From Heliocidaris erythrogramma (taxonomy: Eukaryota; Echinodermata; Echinoidea; Camarodonta; Echinometridae), in the NCBI GenBank assembly GCA_025617745.1, contig CM046859.1:30536244-30600243 (forward strand): DNA of 64,000 bases, in the 5' to 3' direction. Positions 58,330 to 64,000 of the stretch are shown here, in pieces. A model generated the notes under the pieces. The model worked only from the letters and a program-made list of their open reading frames with translations, ran no database searches and was not told the origin of the DNA. Made by a program: the position numbers and the translations under genes. Position 1 is the stretch's first letter, and each line of letters starts with the position of its first letter.

Positions 58330-60437
58330 AAAGAGTCAATACGCGTTTAATAAATACGCAAAGATTAAGACAATGGATGTATGCGCGCAGCCCTTGCCAG
58401 ATGCTTGGGTAAGGACAACAATGATGTTTTTCTACCTGAGTTTTATGTTGATACAAAAGTCAATACAAAAGATAAGGGACATTGTAATGGTGAACATTGG
58501 GGATCAAGGTTTTATAAAATTAATAATAATAATAATAATTGAATCGCTTTTCTTTCATGGGACACATGGGTATATCGCACTCGCTTTGAAATATGTTCAT
58601 AGCTCCCTTGTATCCCACTCAATGCCATTCAATATTTTTTTTTTATAAATGCCGAATGACACATTCTATTATTTTTTTTAAATGTCAATGATTTATTTCT
58701 ATTTTTATTTCATTATATCTTATTATTTAATTTTTCCTTTTTTCTTATTTGGAGAATAGCGTCGCGGAAGAGAGGCATACTAAAGATTTTCGTCTTGCAC
58801 TCATTAGAGTAAACCGCAAGAATAAACAGAAAGCCGAAATCGAACAATATTTTTGTTATTTATTTTATAATGCTAAACAAAAAAATATTAATATATATAT
58901 TTTTATTATTTATTATTTGTTTAATTAATTTTTATTTATTTCTCTATTCACTTGTTTATTTATTTATTTATTTATTTATTCATTTAATTTTTTTAAAATT
59001 GTTATTATTATCATTATCATTATTATTATTATTATTTATAATAATGGTTACTGTGGTTTCAGTAACCATTTACCCCATCTAGCTATGCCCCTGCAATAAA
59101 TGACAGTTCAAAGCCCATTATGTTTGTCGTTATTTTATATTCGTTTATTGACTTTAAAAAAAAATATATTGATTAAAAAAAGAATATTTGTTAGAAACGT
59201 CAACTAGGAGGGGAAAGTTGATAAAGTTAATAATAGTCTTAAGGCGTGGAAAGTAAGACGACTGACATGTTATGGAAAAATAATAATGTACTTTTATATA
59301 TATATACGGTATATATGCAAGGCTTCACATAGAACTACAATTATATGGAATTTTAAAAGTGAAAAGGTAAAACGGAATGCTTTTATCAAGGCGAAAAGAG
59401 AAGGAGCTATCCCTGGCTTTTTTTTAATGCAGATGACGCATTGTGGAAGACATTATTTTCATTTTGGACTGAAAGCTTTTGTGGGATGCCGATATGTTTA
59501 CAGTGTCATATCAAACACATGAACGAGTTATGAATAAAAGAGAAAACTTTCAACATTTTATACGGATTTGCTAATGCACATGGCCAGAAATTTGTTATGT
59601 AAATAAATTTGATGTAAAATATATTCCCAATTAAATACTTTGGAATAATAGTAAAATTGTAATTGATAAACAAACATTAAACAATATAATTTCGAATTAT
59701 ATCATAGGGTATTACCCTTTAAAGATAATCTCTAATAATGGTAAATTGTACAGTCTAACGAATGTTATAAAATTTGTCACGAAAAGGAAACTAATGATCA
59801 ATTTTCTGTTTCATTGCAAGCAGGTAAGAGTTTTCTGGAAAATCATTTCAAGAATGATATACTTCATTTAAAAAAATAGAAAAAAATGAAATTTTATTGA
59901 TTGGATATAGAATAATTTATAGAAAAAAATACAAATTGTGCATAAATTATGCACAACTTGCAATATACAAAGATTACATAAAGGGAAACTTTGGAGAAGT
60001 GCAAACCAATCCAAAGTGGTTAATAAAGTAACACATAATTATACTATAATGATCCTTTTGAATAATTCATGTATTTTGTTTCACTTGTATCGTATTGTAC
60101 CCCTGAAGAGGTAAAGAGAAATAAAAAAATATTGGTTTACAACATACTGCGATTTCCAAATTGTTAATTATAGAATTCGTCTGCACAACTTTGTTATTTT
60201 TACATGAACGTCAACATATCAAACTAATCGCTTGAAAACAAAACCAGAACACACGAATGATGAACTGCTCGTTTGAATACAAACACACAGCATTATGTGT
60301 ATGACTTGAATGCGTCGATTAAGCGTAAACGGTATACAGAATAAAAAAAAAATCTTGAAATTGAATATTCCTGGCATACACTAGACGATTTTTGATTTCC
60401 TTCTGAGTCAAATTTGTCCCGTTCTTTTAATTGTTAA
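58330..60437. other. AT-rich stretch, no gene seen
   Basis: TTTA/ATTT-rich DNA (58700-59060) and short (AAT)n at 58505-58521. No supported feature. Confidence 0.55.
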
Positions 60438-60695
60438 ATGCTGCCTCGCAGCCGTGAGAAATGTACACGTCGTTTCACCGACAATTTCGATTCGGAGATC
60501 ATGCAATGCTTTGAAGAGCTACACGCAGGCTATGCAGGAAGAACCCCGAGGCTATTTTTTGAGGGTGCTCATATATCTAAAAGTATCTGCAAGCGATGGG
60601 AAATAAAACGGATGAATAATGGAACAATTTTATCATATTTGTACAGACATAAATTTACGCACATGGGACTGAGAGCTGTTTTTGCTCAAGCGTAG
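60438..60695 (+). CDS. 85-codon ORF, unidentified, weak
   Basis: Starts MLPRSREKCTRRFTDNF and ends GLRAVFAQA. It has mixed amino-acid composition, no low complexity, no signal or membrane segment, and slightly higher GC than its flanks. I do not recognise it, and an 85-codon open frame can arise by chance here. No promoter or splice context is evident. Confidence 0.15.
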   Translation: MLPRSREKCTRRFTDNFDSEIMQCFEELHAGYAGRTPRLFFEGAHISKSICKRWEIKRMNNGTILSYLYRHKFTHMGLRAVFAQA

Positions 60696-61075
60696 CCTGA
60701 TACCCCGAGAGAATCGTAAAGTGGGTTTGCAATTAAATTTGGGGGCAAAAAATCATCTTGAGTTGAAACGCAATAGAATATCCTAATCTTAATTTTCTTT
60801 CTTTCTTCATTTAATTTGTTTTATATTCATATGACTGCTTTCTGTTTATCTATCAATTGATTTATTAATTAATTTATTAATTAAATAATTCTTTATTTTA
60901 TAGTTATTTATTTATCTATTTTGTTTTTATAAGAAATGTATGATTAAACGGATCGCTTTGTCTAAATTTCTCATTTAACTTTTTGCATACCGCAAGCCCG
61001 AAGTGGATACAAACGATTCTGCCTATTATGGTACTGAAACGAGTGTCGCAATCGACTGGGTTTTATGTCTTGACT

Positions 61076-61198
61076 CGATAATTATGCAAATGCCGTGGGT
61101 TCAATCACCTTCAAGGCAGCGATATCATTTGACAATACCATCAGCATTTTCTACTCTCGACTAAGGTGTAGCGAATGTGTATACCCGGTCGAAATTAG
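61076..61198 (+). repeat. decayed echinoderm-type tRNA-SINE
   Basis: GCCGTGGGTTCAATCACC (B-box region), AAGGCAGCGATATCA, TCTACTCTCGACTAAGGTGT and TGTGTATACCCGGTCG align with the body of 14447-14806 with many changes. The oldest-looking copy in the window. Confidence 0.6.
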
Positions 61199-61249
61199 TC
61201 CTAAAATTCAGAACTGAAATTCAATGTAAAGAGTAAGAGAAACCCCGAT

Positions 61250-61273
61250 GTAGCAGCAGCAGTAGTAGTATAA

Positions 61274-61306
<33 letters not shown>

Positions 61307-61595
61307 ACCTCACATTACAATCAGTTATACGCGGAGGAGACAAGTGAGGGTCATAGTGATTAAGTTCGCTTTTCTTCTCAAATCTTACAACAAATAAATG
61401 GTGATAATGAAAAAAGATGGTTATAATAAAAGTTATGACAATGATAATAATTATAATGACAATAATAAGAATATCGATAATAATAATAATAATAATGATC
61501 ATAATAATAATAGTAATAATAATAATAATAATAATTACAATAATCATAGTTATAATAATGATAATGATAATAATAATAATACAAGCTCATTAAAT
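61250..61595. repeat. (TAG)n and AAT-rich repeat arrays
   Basis: (TAG)n at 61257-61306 and degenerate AAT/GAT arrays at 61437-61590. These explain the poly-Ile, poly-Tyr and Asn frames. Confidence 0.85.
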
Positions 61596-61887
61596 GTATA
61601 TACAAATTAATGTGGTAAAATGTTACAAATTCCCTATTCTGTGATTCCTCATTTCTGTGGTTGCCTGAAGGGTACCTACCACAGCAGCTGATATATTCTC
61701 TCGTCATCCTGAGTGTTGGAATACGATGACTTAAAAGCTGTCAATGGAATACCACCATCACCGGGCACTCGAAAGCGAAGTGTCCATAAATTTGAATTCA
61801 CTAGTCAGGCTCTCCTTTAGAATAGACTGCGGCGTAGACCTACATGGTATTATACGTAAACACATATAAGATGTACAAATAGGAGAA

Positions 61888-61890
61888 CTT

Positions 61891-61933
<43 letters not shown>

Positions 61934-62200
61934 GGACGAGAGAGAGAGAGAGAGAGGGAGAAGGGGGGGGGGGAGAAATACAGGGAGGGAGAGAGTGTGG
62001 AGTGCATGTGTGTTTGTGTGTGTGTTAATGTGAGAAGGGGAACGAAAGCTACAGAGAGAGAGAGAGAGGGAGAAACAGAGAAACAGAGAGGAAGAACTGA
62101 GAGGAATATAATATTTCGAAAGGGGGAGAGGAGAGAGAAAGGGGGAGGGGTAGAGCACGGGCATGAAAGGGGAAAATACAAGAAGGGGGAGAAAGAGGTA
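61888..62200. repeat. purine-rich domain with (GA)n, G-runs and (GT)n
   Basis: (GA)n 61890-61921, G-run about 61922-61935, a second (GA)n and G-run to 61974, a (GT)n at about 62005-62025, then more GAGA. The (GT)n followed by TAATGTGAGAAGGGGAA resembles 54315-54350, so a composite repeat is shared between the two loci. Confidence 0.8.
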
Positions 62201-62230
62201 GAGAGTGGGAGAATAAATTTGATGGAAATA

Positions 62231-62478
62231 GGGGCGGATCTAGGATTTTGAAAAAGAGGGGCGGCATCCCCAAAAAATATCTGACAAGCAAGAACAAAAA
62301 GCTCATCTCGTTCTTATAGGTCCAATTTTCCTCCCAAATTCTCTGGCAAACAAAACAAACAAAATGTTATCAGTTCTAAAAGGGGGCACAATTTACAAAA
62401 AGGTGGACACAATGTACACTTTCCAACAAGGTGGGGGCCGGAAGTGCCCCCCCCCCCCCCCCCCATAAATCCGCCATT
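62231..62478. mobile_element. hAT-like MITE fragment, GGCGGATCTAGG ends
   Basis: The left end GGGGCGGATCTAGGATTT and the reversed right end AATGGCGGATTTATGGGGGG agree over GGCGGATYTAGG-type sequence. A long C-run (about 62447-62464) lies just inside the right end. The first bases of the left end appear lost and no target duplication is visible. Confidence 0.5.
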
Positions 62479-62504
62479 GGGTGGACAGATGTAAAGAATC
62501 TCTG

Positions 62505-62597
62505 AGATTGAGAGAGAGAGAGAGCGGGAATGAGAGGGAGGTATAAAGTGAGAAGGGAAGAAGAGACTGGAAAGTTAGAGAGAGGGAAAGATACAGA

Positions 62598-62640
<43 letters not shown>

Positions 62641-62645
62641 GGGGA
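62505..62645. repeat. (GA)n and (GT)n microsatellites
   Basis: (GA)n near 62511-62524, a short (GT)n then (GA)n at about 62597-62640. Confidence 0.85.
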
Positions 62646-62689
62646 GAGAGAAGGAAACTCGGGAAGGTGATACTCTCGGTATGGATGCA

Positions 62690-64000
62690 AGGGAAAACAG
62701 AACTACTTAAAGAAAAAGTGATTGCTTATGAAAGTGCATAATAGTCATAGAGGAGCAGGCAAGCGGCAAGTCTTTTGTAATCGCCGCTGACTGACCTTGC
62801 TCTCGACGATGAGCGACGACGGAGAACATAAAAACGGCGAAAATATCGCTTGGAAGATGTATTTACGGGCGATGGGTATTATGATTTAAAAAAAATTCTG
62901 CGACAAATTAAAAGAAAAGTAAACAAACACAATACCAAAATTCAGATATCCATATGGTATTGCATGATTTAAAGAAAATATTTGGTAAAGTTTGCTAAAG
63001 AACGTTGGCATAAAACGTGTTAATTTCGGTGTCATATTGTTTTATATAAAATTAAAAAGTACCAGATACTCGTCAATTTTCCAATGGTTTACGATGGAAG
63101 TTGAGAAGCATACTAGAAAATAACGTCAAATCGAGGCTATCGCCAAATTCTGTACTCGCCTAAATCTTCTCTATAGCAGATTCGTACAAATCTTAACGTA
63201 CCACCCCTCTGCATTTAGGGCTTTGCCAGTTCGTAATTACTTCCTGGCCGGGGATATTCATTATTGTTTTATCTCTCATTTTCTCTGTATTCCATTTGAG
63301 GAGAGAGAGAGAGAAACAGATTTCATAACAAATAACAATCAAAGAAATCTGATGAAAGTTTCGTTTGGCTCTTAACTTGGATTAAGTTAAAGTTCCAGTC
63401 TTTTAGTAGGATATTGTTTGAATATACCAAGGGTCAATGAACCTGTAACAAATCTATCTAAAAGGATATATAAAATGATATACAACAGAATTAGTGTCTA
63501 ATGTATATATTATTTTGTTTACTACAGGGATGAGTCATTTAAGAAATATAATATAGAAAGCTCCCTAGCTTCATAAAAGGATGGAAAATGAGATTCCATA
63601 ATAATAAAATTTTCTTTTCTCATTTTAAAAATTTATATTAGCCTATTCGAACAGTCACTAAATTTGTATTCATCGGTTAAATTTACTAATTTTCAGCAAA
63701 ACAAAAGCATGTAAAACATGTAAAAGGAGACAAAGATTCATTAACAATACGCACGATACAGAACAAAATGCAAATACACAAGAAAAGAAAACCTTAATAT
63801 TATTAGTTATTGTCATGAAAAAAAATGTTTAGTTCTAGACCATTTGTTTTATCACCAGTTTTCTTACAATTCAATTTTCTGTTGCTCTCCCCAAGTACGA
63901 ATAAACGTTTGTGCGGCTACAGAAACCCGAAAAATAATGGTAAAAAGATCACAATATTAAACATGATTTTTAGTAAGTAAACTATAGACAATAATAATTT
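62690..64000. other. AT-rich stretch to the window end, no gene seen
   Basis: I see no ORF, RNA gene or repeat that I can support here. Confidence 0.55.

Noticed and set aside
1-64000. CRISPR arrays, rRNA, bacterial operons, retroviral or Polinton elements
   Set aside because: No regularly spaced direct repeats, no rRNA-like block and no capsid, envelope, integrase or polymerase frame was recognised.

Overview
The window reads as non-coding, repeat-rich nuclear DNA from a marine invertebrate, most likely an echinoderm and probably a sea urchin. This rests on its AT-rich background, dense (GA)n, (AAT)n and homopolymeric G/C tracts, tRNA-derived SINEs whose body and tail are familiar from sea urchins, and a P2X7-like reading frame of a kind that is abundant in sea-urchin predicted proteins. 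It is an inference from remembered families, not a database match. There is no operon structure, no rRNA, no CRISPR array, and no convincing intact host gene. I recognised no retroviral, LTR or Polinton element.

The coding traces are few. (1) A broken Tc1-like transposase lies inside an 880-bp TA-flanked element (12475-13354). (2) A fragment of a P2X7-C-terminal-domain-like protein (about 17893-18287) lies inside a 1.67-kb unit bounded by TTAA and inverted repeats (17230-18896). That frame is itself interrupted by a 74-bp perfect-ended hairpin with a 9-bp target duplication. (3) An unidentified open stretch with G/C-biased third positions lies on the minus strand at 23255-23544. (4) A weak 85-codon ORF lies at 60438-60695.

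Layout. 1-9 kb: AT-rich DNA, microsatellites, four tRNA-like SINE heads or tails and a small motif-iterated MITE. 9-23 kb: the richest transposon zone. It holds an echinoderm-type SINE inside the arm of a foldback element, Tc1, two copies of a CGTAAAGT-type MITE (one nested in another foldback), two copies of a CACACGA-type MITE, the P2X7-like unit and two copies of an interspersed repeat. 23-32 kb: trinucleotide and (GA)n domains, a degenerate tandem triplication, an isolated RFX X-box, a palindromic MITE and a 1.35-kb mariner-like non-autonomous element. 32-37.5 kb: a G-depleted A/C tract followed by a Russian-doll nest of inverted-repeat elements. 37.5-64 kb: a hAT-like MITE with an exact 8-bp target duplication, an RTE-like 3' tail, TTAA-flanked MITEs, further foldbacks, a cluster of TTTTCACGAAGTGACGG motifs, and long stretches where I see nothing.

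Nothing here suggests genes working together in a pathway. The coherent story is transposon ecology: nested insertions whose order can be read directly, several unrelated inverted-repeat families that share TTAA targets, and a recurring architecture in which a 15-20 bp motif, different in each family, is iterated in both orientations near the element ends.
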